This document shows positions 1-6,436 of a stretch of 9,878 nt of DNA, piece by piece. Source of the stretch: Pseudomonadota bacterium (GTDB taxonomy: Bacteria; Pseudomonadota; Alphaproteobacteria; JAKJEU01); assembly GCA_022705265.1 (NCBI GenBank), contig JAKJEU010000042.1:1-9878 (forward strand). Direction: 5' to 3'. The position numbers were made by a program, and so were the translations under genes. Each line of letters opens with the position of its first letter. Position 1 is the stretch's first letter. Below the pieces are notes generated by a model. That model was not told the origin of the DNA, did no database searches, and worked only from the letters and a program-made list of their open reading frames with translations.

Positions 1-676
1 TGAACATTAATTCTTGGCCTTCTCCGACCGCAAGTCCACCGATAGCATAACCATCAAAACCGATTTGTTTTAAGGCTTCGGCTGATTTTTGTCTTAAATC
101 CTCACGAACACCACCTTGGTTAATTCCAAAAATCCCATATCCTTCACGGTCAATGAAAGCTTTTTTCGACCTTTCCGCCCATCTCATAGACATAGCCACC
201 GATTTTTCCAAAACCTTATCCTCGCAAGGGTAAGGAGGGCATTCGTCAAGGCACATGGTAATATTTGAATCGAGCAAATATTGAATTTCCATCGAGCGTT
301 CAGGAGTAAGGTTATAAGCTCTTCCATCAAGATGGGATTGGAATTTCACACCTTCTTCGGTAATTTTTCTAAGCTTTGATAAACTCATAACTTGGAAACC
401 ACCAGAATCGGTTAAAATAGGCTTATCCCAATTCATAAATTTATGAAGCCCCCCCATTTCGTGGACGAGTTCAGCAGAAGGACGAAGCATAAGGTGGTAA
501 GTGTTACCAAGCAATATTTCAGCACCAGTAGCCTTAACCGATTCAGGCATCATCGCCTTAACCGTTCCCACCGTACCAACTGGCATGAAGGCAGGGGTAT
601 TAACTTCGCCATGAGCGGTTTTTAAAATGCCTCTTCTTGCTTTGCCTTCGGTTTTTTTGACTTCAAATTTTAACAT
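1..676 (-). CDS. tgt: Queuine tRNA-ribosyltransferase (tRNA-guanine transglycosylase), N-terminal 225 residues
   Basis: Tgt exchanges guanine-34 for the queuine precursor preQ1 in the anticodon of Asn, Asp, His and Tyr tRNAs, in the cytoplasm. Visible family motifs are NTPAFMPVG near residue 26, GNTYHL near 57, DSGGFQ at about 90-95 (the Asp is the general acid/base), MCLDECPP near 141, GINQGG near 184 and the base-recognition loop GGLAVGEG at about 213-220. The last third is beyond the window edge. It should carry the nucleophilic Asp and the zinc-binding cysteines, so their integrity cannot be judged. The start ATG (676..674) shares its A with the TAA stop of the upstream lipoprotein gene. 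An AAGGAG Shine-Dalgarno lies six bases upstream, inside that gene. The overlap suggests translational coupling. Family identity is very secure. Confidence 0.97.
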   Translation of the reverse strand, partial: MLKFEVKKTEGKARRGILKTAHGEVNTPAFMPVGTVGTVKAMMPESVKATGAEILLGNTYHLMLRPSAELVHEMGGLHKFMNWDKPILTDSGGFQVMSLSKLRKITEEGVKFQSHLDGRAYNLTPERSMEIQYLLDSNITMCLDECPPYPCEDKVLEKSVAMSMRWAERSKKAFIDREGYGIFGINQGGVREDLRQKSAEALKQIGFDGYAIGGLAVGEGQELMF

Positions 677-1059
677 TAAAAACTCCTTCTTAAAAATTCG
701 TCAGAGTCGACTTTATTGTCATCGATTCTGTTTCTTGCTTCGATATGTTTTACGACATTTTTATCATTTTGTTGTTCGAAAAATAAGAATAAAGTTCCAT
801 TTTCTCTTTGATAAAGCCATGTTTGGGTTGGGTGGTCAAATCGTTTAATATCAGGCTCACCAATCATTCTTGTTATTTCTCCGTCGCTTTTATTGCTTAA
901 ATAAGAGGCGTTATAATTACGGCTAAAAAAAGAGTTTGATTTATATTTTTTGGTGGTTTTCTTTGGCGAATAAGAGTTAGATACAGAAGCATAATTGCCA
1001 TTTTGATTTACGCTACACCCTAAGGTTAAAAAAAGAACGCATAATATGATTTTTTTCAT
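676..1059 (-). CDS. Small lipoprotein with a BamE/SmpA-like motif
   Basis: A 127-residue protein with a lipoprotein signal: two lysines, a hydrophobic stretch and LTLGC with the candidate lipidated Cys at residue 15. A Ser/Asn/Lys/Tyr-rich linker follows. From about residue 57 the pattern is a short helix, then I-GEPD, then WLYQRENGTLFLFF. This resembles small alpha-beta envelope lipoproteins of the SmpA/OmlA (BamE) type, in which a 'G-P' turn is followed by an aromatic W-Y strand. The similarity is a visual judgement and a specific role in outer-membrane assembly is not shown. No Asp follows the lipidated Cys (Ser instead), so the known inner-membrane retention signal is absent and outer-membrane sorting is plausible. 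The gene is first in a unit with tgt and overlaps it by one base. The leader before its ATG is short and has only a weak AAAG as ribosome site. Confidence 0.8.
   Translation of the reverse strand: MKKIILCVLFLTLGCSVNQNGNYASVSNSYSPKKTTKKYKSNSFFSRNYNASYLSNKSDGEITRMIGEPDIKRFDHPTQTWLYQRENGTLFLFFEQQNDKNVVKHIEARNRIDDNKVDSDEFLRRSF
683..688 (-). promoter_or_regulatory. Shine-Dalgarno for tgt inside the preceding gene
   Basis: Read on the minus strand this is AAGGAG, six bases before the tgt ATG, within the last codons of the lipoprotein gene (Arg-Arg-Ser-Phe-stop). It is the closest match to the consensus Shine-Dalgarno near any start in the window. It supports the ATG at 676 as the tgt start. Confidence 0.8.
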
Positions 1060-1078
1060 TTTTGTTTTACTTTAACTA

Positions 1079-1108
1079 ATAATATTGTCTTAAAGAAAAA
1101 TTTAACAA
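1079..1108 (-). promoter_or_regulatory. Probable sigma70-type promoter for the lipoprotein-tgt unit
   Basis: On the minus strand TTGTTA (1108..1103) is separated by 18 bases from TATTAT (1084..1079), a four-of-six and a five-of-six match to the -35 and -10 consensus. The start of transcription would fall near 1072, giving a leader of only about 12 bases before the ATG at 1059. In such AT-rich DNA chance matches are common, so this is moderate evidence. Confidence 0.4.
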
Positions 1109-1157
1109 GCAAAGATTAAAAATACAATCAAATTTCTTTGAAAATCCGCTTATTTTT

Positions 1158-1185
1158 AAAAAAAATTGAAAAAAAATATAAAAAA
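1158..1185. other. Three helically phased A-tracts in the divergent promoter region
   Basis: Runs of eight, eight and six adenines begin at 1158, 1169 and 1180, eleven bases apart, close to one helical turn. Phased A-tracts bend DNA. This block ends three bases before the -35 hexamer of the rightward promoter, where an AT-rich UP element would contact the RNA polymerase alpha subunits. The 191-base gap between the divergent genes holds this block, the two promoters and nothing else I can identify. Confidence 0.5.
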
Positions 1186-1187
1186 CT

Positions 1188-1216
1188 TTGATTTCAGGGA
1201 CGAAAATATATATAAC
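1188..1216 (+). promoter_or_regulatory. Probable sigma70-type promoter for the kinase-typA unit
   Basis: TTGATT (1188-1193) and TATAAC (1211-1216) are separated by exactly 17 bases. They match the consensus in four and five of six positions. Transcription would start near 1223, about 28 bases before the kinase ATG at 1251. The adjacent upstream A-tracts strengthen the call. Confidence 0.55.
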
Positions 1217-1250
1217 ATTTACAAGAATTTTAATTATTAAAGCACATTTT

Positions 1251-2207
1251 ATGAAATATGATGTCTTAGGCATAGGAAATCCAATAATTGATATTACTTC
1301 CTTAGCAAGCGAAGGTTTTTTAAAAGAAAACCAAGTTTGTAAGGGAGCGATGAATCTTGTCGATAAAAAAAGGCTTAATGCTCTTAAATCAAAATTAGAA
1401 AATGTTGAAAAAACTATTGCGGGAAGTGTTGCAAATACTGTATACGGACTTGCATATTCTTGTGCAAAATGTGCATTTATTGGTAAAGTCGCAAAGGATG
1501 AAGAGGGGGATTTTTATAAATCCTCTTTTCAAAATGTGGGTGTTGATTTTGAAACCAAGCCTTGTTTTGGTGAAGCAACAGGGGTTTCTTTGATACTTGT
1601 TTCTGAGGATTTTGAAAGAAGTATGAATACTTATCTTGGTGCTTCTTTGAATTTGTCGGTCGAGGATGTTTGCGAAAATACAGTTAAAAATTCGAAAATA
1701 ATCCTTTTAGAAGGATATTTAATGGATAGTGCTTCTTCAAAAGAAGTTTTATTTCATGTTTTGGATTTGAAAACTGATGATAACAAAATTGCTTTAACCT
1801 TATCGGACAGCTTGTGTGTTAAAAGGCATAGAGACGATTTTTTAAAGCTTTTAAACACGGGCAAAATTGAAATTTTATTTGCAAATTTATCCGAAATAAC
1901 CGAGCTTTTTGGCGAGGATTTCGAAACAAAAGCAACAAGCGTTTGTGATGAAATTGTGGTTACTTTGGGTAAAAAAGGAGCTTTATCAATTATCAAAGGA
2001 GACAAGTTCAAAGCAAATGCAAAAGGTAATGTAATAATAAAAGATACAACAGGAGCAGGAGATTTATTTGCATCTGGATATCTTTATGGTATATTGCATA
2101 ACAAACCTCCCCTGCAAAGGCTTGAGATTGGCATTTTAAGTGCCTCGGAAATAATTAGTCACTTTGGGACTAAACCAAAAATTAAGTTAAAAGAACTTAT
2201 GAATTAG
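1251..2207 (+). CDS. PfkB-family carbohydrate kinase, probably adenosine kinase
   Basis: A 318-residue PfkB/ribokinase-fold kinase. It starts with GIGNPIID (residues 7-14), the substrate-binding entry strand. It has AGSVANT at about 57-63, where the family usually has GGS-ANT, then AFIGKV, an MNTYLGA segment, and the C-terminal PfkB signature DTTGAGD at 265-271, whose last Asp is the catalytic base. The overall layout (GAMNLVD, MNTYLGA, a short K-LKEL tail) resembles alphaproteobacterial proteins annotated as adenosine kinase, which phosphorylate adenosine to AMP with ATP. Other sugar or nucleoside substrates are possible. The ATG at 1251 is chosen because the family begins almost exactly at this Met. 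The reading frame continues upstream to a TTG at 1188, but that overlaps the promoter and encodes no conserved sequence. Only a weak AAAG lies upstream. typA follows after 34 bases, probably co-transcribed. Confidence 0.85.
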   Translation: MKYDVLGIGNPIIDITSLASEGFLKENQVCKGAMNLVDKKRLNALKSKLENVEKTIAGSVANTVYGLAYSCAKCAFIGKVAKDEEGDFYKSSFQNVGVDFETKPCFGEATGVSLILVSEDFERSMNTYLGASLNLSVEDVCENTVKNSKIILLEGYLMDSASSKEVLFHVLDLKTDDNKIALTLSDSLCVKRHRDDFLKLLNTGKIEILFANLSEITELFGEDFETKATSVCDEIVVTLGKKGALSIIKGDKFKANAKGNVIIKDTTGAGDLFASGYLYGILHNKPPLQRLEIGILSASEIISHFGTKPKIKLKELMN

Positions 2208-2241
2208 ATATATATAAAAGAAAGAAAAGAAGAATAAACCT

Positions 2242-4056
2242 ATGAAAATGAGAAATATTGCAATTATTGCCCATGTTGACCATGGCAAGACTACTCTTGT
2301 TGATGCTATGCTTAAACAAAGCGGTACTTTCAGAGAAAACCAAGTAGTCCAAGAAAGAATTATGGACTCTAATGATATTGAAAGAGAAAGAGGTATCACT
2401 ATTTTAGCAAAAGCTACTTCGGTTGAATGGCACGGTGCAAGAATTAATATCGTTGATACTCCTGGGCATGCTGATTTCGGTGGAGAAGTTGAACGAATTT
2501 TGAACATGGTTGATGGTGCGATTGTTTTGGTTGATGCTGCGGAAGGTCCTCTTCCACAAACTAAATTCGTGCTTTCAAAAGCGTTGAAACTTGGTTTAAG
2601 ACCAATCGTGGTTATTAACAAAGTTGACAGACCAGACGCAAGAGTTGAAGAAGTTTTAAACGAAATGTTTGATTTGTTCGTTATGCTTGATGCAAACGAT
2701 GAACAACTTGACTTCCCTGTGCTTTATGCTTGTGGTCGTGAAGGTTGGGCTGTGGAAAATCTTGAAAAAGATGAACAAAAAGATTTAACTCCATTGTTTA
2801 ATGTTGTTATGAATCATGTTCCTGCTCCTTTGTGTTTCCCAGAAGCGCCATTTTCTATGTTGGTTACTACTTTGGAAATGGACCCATTCGTAGGAAGAAT
2901 TTTGACAGGTAAAATTTATTCAGGACAAATTAAGCTTAACTCTACTATGAAAGCGATAAGCATGGACGGAACCGTTATCGAAAATGCCAGAGTTTCTAAA
3001 ATCATGGCTTTCCGTGGCGTTCAAAGAACTGCGATTGATTTTGCTTATGCTGGTGATATCGTTTCGATTGCTGGGTTCAAAGAAGCAACCGTGGCTGATA
3101 CTTTGTGCGATGTTAATGTGATGAAAGCAATTAAGGCGGAACCAATTGACCCTCCTACTTTGGCTATGACTTTTTCCGTTAATGACAGCCCTTATGCTGG
3201 AAAAGACGGTTCAAAGGTTACTTCAAGAATGATTGGCGAAAGATTAATGAAAGAGGCAGAAGGAAATGTTGCTTTGAAAATTAAGGCGACCGAACAATCT
3301 GATGCTTTTGAAGTTGCAGGAAGAGGTGAACTTCAACTTGGTATTTTGATCGAAACCATGAGAAGAGAAGGTTTCGAACTTTCAATTTCAAGACCAAGAG
3401 TTTTGATTAAAGAAGAAAACGGTAAAAGATTAGAACCATATGAGGATGTTGTTATCGATGTTGATGATGCCTTTACTGGAAATGTTGCTGAAAAAATGGG
3501 TATCAGAAGAGCTCAAATGACAGACATGAGGCCAATTGGTGGCGGTAAAACAAGAATGACTTTTAAAGCTCCTTCTCGTGGTTTAATCGGTTACCATTCT
3601 GAATTTTTGACTGATACTTCTGGAACTGGTATTATGAACCGTATTTTTTCTCATTATGGTGAATTCTTGGGTGAAATTTCAGGAAGAAGAAATGGCGTGC
3701 TTATTTCAATTGAAACTGGTGTTGGTGTTCCTTATGCTTTGGAAAAAATCCAAGAAAGAGGCGAGCTTTTCATTACTGGTGGTGATGCGGTTTATGAAGG
3801 TATGATTATTGGTGAAAATGCAAAAAGTGGCGATTTGGAAGTAAATCCAATTAAGTCAAAGCAACTTACCAATTTCCGTGCTTCTGGTAAAGATGATGCA
3901 ACCGTTTTGGTGCCACCAAGAAAGATTACTCTTGAACAAGCTATGTCTTATATTGAAGAAGATGAATTGGTGGAAGTAACTCCTAACCATATTCGTTTAA
4001 GAAAAAGACATCTTGACCCACACGAAAGAAAAAGAGCTTCAAGAGCGGCTGAATAA
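2242..4056 (+). CDS. typA: Ribosome-associated GTPase TypA/BipA
   Basis: A full-length 604-residue translational GTPase related to EF-G and LepA. It binds ribosomes and supports assembly and growth under cold or other stress. The GTPase domain shows G1 AHVDHGKTT (10-18), the switch I segment ERERGITI, G3 DTPGHADFGGEV and G4 NKVD. A beta-barrel domain with VGRI-TGKIYSG, an EF-G-like domain with GRGELQLGILIETMRREGFE, and the TypA-specific C-terminal region (PSRGLIGY, SHYGEF, and a basic tail with LRKRHLDPHERKR) follow. Length matches the family norm of about 600. The start is ATG at 2242, and a second in-frame ATG two codons later is also possible. The upstream ribosome site is poor, a purine-rich GAAAAGAAGAA. 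A strong terminator begins 18 bases after the stop. Confidence 0.98.
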   Translation: MKMRNIAIIAHVDHGKTTLVDAMLKQSGTFRENQVVQERIMDSNDIERERGITILAKATSVEWHGARINIVDTPGHADFGGEVERILNMVDGAIVLVDAAEGPLPQTKFVLSKALKLGLRPIVVINKVDRPDARVEEVLNEMFDLFVMLDANDEQLDFPVLYACGREGWAVENLEKDEQKDLTPLFNVVMNHVPAPLCFPEAPFSMLVTTLEMDPFVGRILTGKIYSGQIKLNSTMKAISMDGTVIENARVSKIMAFRGVQRTAIDFAYAGDIVSIAGFKEATVADTLCDVNVMKAIKAEPIDPPTLAMTFSVNDSPYAGKDGSKVTSRMIGERLMKEAEGNVALKIKATEQSDAFEVAGRGELQLGILIETMRREGFELSISRPRVLIKEENGKRLEPYEDVVIDVDDAFTGNVAEKMGIRRAQMTDMRPIGGGKTRMTFKAPSRGLIGYHSEFLTDTSGTGIMNRIFSHYGEFLGEISGRRNGVLISIETGVGVPYALEKIQERGELFITGGDAVYEGMIIGENAKSGDLEVNPIKSKQLTNFRASGKDDATVLVPPRKITLEQAMSYIEEDELVEVTPNHIRLRKRHLDPHERKRASRAAE

Positions 4057-4074
4057 AATAAAAAAAATATAAAC

Positions 4075-4120
4075 AAAAAAGCACTTTTTAAGTTATCATG
4101 ACTTTTAAGGTGCTTTTTTT
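4075..4120 (+). terminator. Rho-independent terminator after typA
   Basis: A run of six A, then GCACTTT (4081-4087) pairing with AAGGTGC (4107-4113). The stem continues through a two-base T/T internal mismatch into AAGT/ACTT around a TATCATG loop. Seven T follow at 4114-4120. The flanking A and T runs extend the stem by A-T pairs and make it look usable from either direction, although both neighbours read rightward. The stem carries one G-U pair. Confidence 0.9.
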
Positions 4121-4127
4121 ATTTATT

Positions 4128-4134
4128 AAGGTGG
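4128..4134 (+). promoter_or_regulatory. Shine-Dalgarno of pseF, repeated from the terminator stem
   Basis: AAGGTGG lies ten bases before the pseF ATG. It supports the start at 4145. The eight bases TTAAGGTG at 4126-4133 also occur at 4105-4112 in the 3' arm of the preceding terminator, so the terminator's 5' arm could pair with either copy (six pairs, CACTTT with AAGGTG). Similar AGGTGG sites precede the HAD gene and the broken flavoprotein gene. Confidence 0.6.
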
Positions 4135-4144
4135 TAAAATTTTC

Positions 4145-4837
4145 ATGAAAAATATTGCAATTATTCCGGCTCGTGGTGGGTCAAAAAGAATCCCAAGAAA
4201 AAATATCAAAGAATTTTTTGGAAAACCAATGGTTGGTTATGCCATTGAGACTGCTTTTAAATCTGGTGTTTTTGATGAGGTTATGGTTTCAACCGATGAT
4301 AAAGAAATTGCTGATATTGCTTTGAAATTCGGTGCAAAAGTACCGTTTTTAAGGTCGATTGAGGCTTCAAGCGATTTTGCCACTACTTTTGATGTGTTAA
4401 AAGAGGTTGTTTTAAAATATAAAGAACAAGGAAAAGAATTTGAAAGCTTATGTTCTATTTATCCTTGTGTGCCTTTTTTAAAACCTGAAACTTTGAAACA
4501 AGCCTACAAAGAATTTCAAGGATTTGATGGGCTTTTGCCTGTTTGTGCATATAATCACCCAATTGAACGGGCTTTGAAAATCGAAAATCAAATATTAAAA
4601 TATAATCAACCAGAATACCGCCTTACAAGAACTCAAGATTTGGAAAAAAAATACCATGATGTGGGTATGTTTTGTTTTGCTAATATTAAGGTTATGTTAA
4701 AAGAGGAAAAGTTGGTCGTCGATAAAATTAAGGCCTTTGTAATGGATGATAAGGAATGTCAAGACATTGATAACGAACAAGATTTTGAATTGGCTGAAAT
4801 AAAATATGAAATCCTTTTGAAAAAAGGTCTTATTTAA
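4145..4837 (+). CDS. pseF: Pseudaminic acid cytidylyltransferase (CMP-Pse synthase)
   Basis: A 230-residue cytidylyltransferase that activates a nonulosonic acid with CTP to a CMP-sugar, in the cytoplasm. The N-terminal CTP-binding loop is PARGGSKRIPRKN at residues 8-20. STDDKEIADIA near 49-59 and a central LPVCAYNHPIERALK segment followed by RLTRTQDLEKKYHDVG are closer to PseF than to NeuA, which favours pseudaminic acid over sialic acid. Legionaminic acid synthetases of this fold remain an alternative. Pseudaminic acid decorates flagellins, pili, capsules and lipopolysaccharide. None of the other synthesis genes (pseB, C, H, G, I) is in this window, so the pathway must be encoded elsewhere if intact. 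The start is ATG with an AAGGTGG site ten bases upstream. Only 24 bases separate it from the preceding terminator, so no separate promoter fits well. Confidence 0.88.
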   Translation: MKNIAIIPARGGSKRIPRKNIKEFFGKPMVGYAIETAFKSGVFDEVMVSTDDKEIADIALKFGAKVPFLRSIEASSDFATTFDVLKEVVLKYKEQGKEFESLCSIYPCVPFLKPETLKQAYKEFQGFDGLLPVCAYNHPIERALKIENQILKYNQPEYRLTRTQDLEKKYHDVGMFCFANIKVMLKEEKLVVDKIKAFVMDDKECQDIDNEQDFELAEIKYEILLKKGLI

Positions 4838-4861
4838 CTTTTTATAAATCGCAAAATAAGA

Positions 4862-4876
4862 TATAATGTATATAAT
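4862..4876 (+). promoter_or_regulatory. Possible -10 elements of a promoter for the mlaC-like gene
   Basis: Two exact TATAAT hexamers at 4862-4867 and 4871-4876 lie 28-42 bases before the start of the mlaC-like gene. No convincing -35 is found. The best for the first is TTTTTA at 4839-4844 with a 17-base spacer. The region is so AT-rich that chance hits are likely. pseF and mlaC could also be co-transcribed across the 66-base gap. Confidence 0.35.
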
Positions 4877-4903
4877 TATATTATATCGGTTTATGGGGTT
4901 TTT

Positions 4904-5623
4904 ATGAAAAAAATCATTATCTTTGCTTTTTTTGTTTTTATGTTTTCTGATTTATCGTTTGCATCAAATGATGAAATAAAGGCTAATAAATCGGCCGAGT
5001 TCGTTCATGAAAGCATTGAAAAAGTTTTGGAGGTTGTAAGGTCTTCGGATGCTTCTTATCGTTATGGCGAAACTTTGAATTTGGTGGAAGAGCTGTTTGA
5101 TTACGAAAATGTACCAAGATTTGCTTTGACTTATAAAAATTACAAAAATTTAAGTGACGAACAAAAGGATTATTTAAGCAAATATTCAAAACGCTCGGTG
5201 GCTTTGATGTTGTTGGATAAGTTTTTTGTGAAAAATATGGAATATACGATTTCAAAAGCAGCAAAACATAACAAAGATTTTGAAATATATTTAAGCATTA
5301 GAAAAGTCGAAGGTATCGATTTAAAACAAGTGCTGGGCGATGTTAATGAAAATGGTAATGACGGAAATATTGAAGTTATATTTATTGTAAATGAAAAAGA
5401 GGGCAAATTTATTTTAAAAGACATTAAAGCAATGAATTTAAGTTTTTTAATTAAAGCAAGGGATTTTTATCAAAAGAAGTTAAAAGAAAATAATATGGAT
5501 TATGATGAGTTGGTCGATGACTTGATAATGTCTTTGGAACGGGACGAAAAAGATTTTAGGCAAAAATATAAAGTTTCCGAGGATTTATTCCCTTCGATTA
5601 AGACTTTATTGATTTTGGAATAA
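4904..5623 (+). CDS. mlaC: MlaC/Ttg2D-family periplasmic phospholipid-binding protein
   Basis: A 239-residue exported protein. The signal peptide has Lys-Lys, a Phe-rich hydrophobic core and a likely cleavage after SFA at residue 20. The mature part has the MlaC family pattern: a helical N-terminal region, then LFDYENVPRFALTYKNYKNLS-EQ (the usual 'FD...ISR..LG..W....EQ' segment), a conserved Y-I strand region, and a C-terminal VNEKEGKFILKDIKAMNLSFL strand-turn. MlaC shuttles phospholipids between the MlaFEDB inner-membrane transporter and the outer-membrane MlaA complex. No mlaA, D, E or F gene is beside it. The C-terminus continues for about 50 residues after the last conserved strand in an acidic helical tail (MDYDELVDDL and onwards) longer than in E. 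coli MlaC. The ribosome site is a modest GGGG eight to nine bases from the ATG. Confidence 0.8.
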   Translation: MKKIIIFAFFVFMFSDLSFASNDEIKANKSAEFVHESIEKVLEVVRSSDASYRYGETLNLVEELFDYENVPRFALTYKNYKNLSDEQKDYLSKYSKRSVALMLLDKFFVKNMEYTISKAAKHNKDFEIYLSIRKVEGIDLKQVLGDVNENGNDGNIEVIFIVNEKEGKFILKDIKAMNLSFLIKARDFYQKKLKENNMDYDELVDDLIMSLERDEKDFRQKYKVSEDLFPSIKTLLILE

Positions 5624-5636
5624 TTTTAAATAACAA

Positions 5637-5665
5637 TTGACTTTTAATATGCTTTATATAATAAT
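5637..5665 (+). promoter_or_regulatory. Probable sigma70-type promoter for the HAD-flavoprotein unit
   Basis: TTGACT (5637-5642), a 17-base spacer and AATAAT (5660-5665) match the consensus in five of six positions each. An exact TATAAT also lies at 5657-5662, but with a short 14-base spacer. Transcription would begin near 5672 and leave a leader of about 40 bases before the ATG at 5712. The stretch 5624-5711 holds no terminator that I can see for the preceding gene. Confidence 0.6.
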
Positions 5666-5711
5666 TAACAGTTCCTAGTTTGAGTAATAGCATGTTAAAG
5701 GTGGCATCAAA

Positions 5712-6422
5712 ATGGAACAATTAATGGAAAGACAAAAAATAATTACAAAAAATAAATTAGCAAATGTAACAGATTGGGTTTTCGATTTGGACGATACTTT
5801 ATACCCATCTACTTGTGATGTTTTCTTTAAAATGGAAAAAAGAATTTGTGAATATATGAGCAAACACATTGGAATAACTGTGGACGAGGCTCGTGTATTA
5901 CAAAGAGAATATTATGCAAAATACGGTGTTACAATTCGTGGTTTGATGATTCACCACAATATTGACCCAGATGATTTTTTGGAAGATATTCACCAAATCG
6001 ATTTAAGTGTTTTGCCTGAAAACAAGGATTTAGACGAATGTATCGCAAATCTTCCTGGTAAAAAATATATCTTTACCAATGGTATCAAATCTCATGCTGA
6101 AAGAGTTTTAAAAAAAGTTGGTATAAGAAATCATTTCGAAGGAATTTTTTCTATTCGTGAGGCTCATTTTGTGCCAAAACCATCAATCGATATTTATAAA
6201 AAAATGTTGAATACTTTTGGAATTGACCCAACAAAATCAATTATGTTTGACGATGCTCAAAAGAATTTAAGACCAGCAAACGAGCTTGGTATGGCTACCG
6301 TTTGGGTTAGGGGTGCGGTTACTCATTTTTCTAAGGTTGAGGAAAATCCAGAATTTTGTGATTATATCACTTCTGATATTACTTCTTGGCTCAAAGATGT
6401 TTTGGCTGGAAAAATTAAATAA
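5712..6422 (+). CDS. HAD-superfamily hydrolase, pyrimidine 5'-nucleotidase type
   Basis: A 236-residue subfamily IA HAD phosphatase. Motif I is DLDDTLY at 25-31, with Asp25 as nucleophile and Asp27 as acid/base. Motif II is the Thr of YIFTNG at about 122, motif III the Lys of VPKPS at about 156, and motif IV FDDAQKN with Asp180-Asp181 for magnesium. The small alpha-helical cap lies between motifs I and II (YMSKHIG, GVTIRGLM, IHQIDLSVLP). The DLDDTLYPS opening and the cap segment fit the group annotated as pyrimidine 5'-nucleotidase (yeast Sdt1-like), which dephosphorylates UMP/CMP or modified pyrimidine nucleotides. The substrate is inferred. ATG 5712 is preferred because AAAGGTGG lies seven bases upstream. 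A second in-frame ATG is at residue 5. The flavoprotein gene begins 14 bases after the stop. Confidence 0.88.
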   Translation: MEQLMERQKIITKNKLANVTDWVFDLDDTLYPSTCDVFFKMEKRICEYMSKHIGITVDEARVLQREYYAKYGVTIRGLMIHHNIDPDDFLEDIHQIDLSVLPENKDLDECIANLPGKKYIFTNGIKSHAERVLKKVGIRNHFEGIFSIREAHFVPKPSIDIYKKMLNTFGIDPTKSIMFDDAQKNLRPANELGMATVWVRGAVTHFSKVEENPEFCDYITSDITSWLKDVLAGKIK

Positions 6423-6436
6423 GGGATTATAATAAA

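Noticed and set aside
1188..1250. N-terminal extension of the kinase from a TTG at 1188
   Set aside because: It would overlap the predicted promoter and has no family similarity. The family starts at the Met encoded at 1251.
2187..2621. Minus-strand reading frame of 144 codons opposite the typA start
   Set aside because: It is antisense to a certain gene, has no ribosome site and no recognisable domain. It is a shadow of the GTPase codons.
4820..4843. Possible weak terminator at the end of pseF (AAAAAG and CTTTTT with an 11-base loop)
   Set aside because: The stem has six pairs, almost all A-U, and lies partly inside the coding sequence. It is too unstable to call.
4870..4881. Perfect 12-base palindrome ATATAATTATAT upstream of the mlaC-like gene
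   Set aside because: It is pure A/T in an AT-rich gap and overlaps a candidate -10. It is expected by chance and has no second copy to suggest an operator.
4893..4907. Four-codon upstream ORF (ATG to TGA) overlapping the mlaC-like start by ATGA
   Set aside because: It has no ribosome site of its own and could arise by chance. The stop overlapping the start is noted but not supported as a control element.
5665..5698. Inverted repeat TTAACA and TGTTAA around the leader of the HAD gene
   Set aside because: It has only six pairs with a 22-base loop, and the left arm lies upstream of the predicted transcription start, so it would not be in the RNA.
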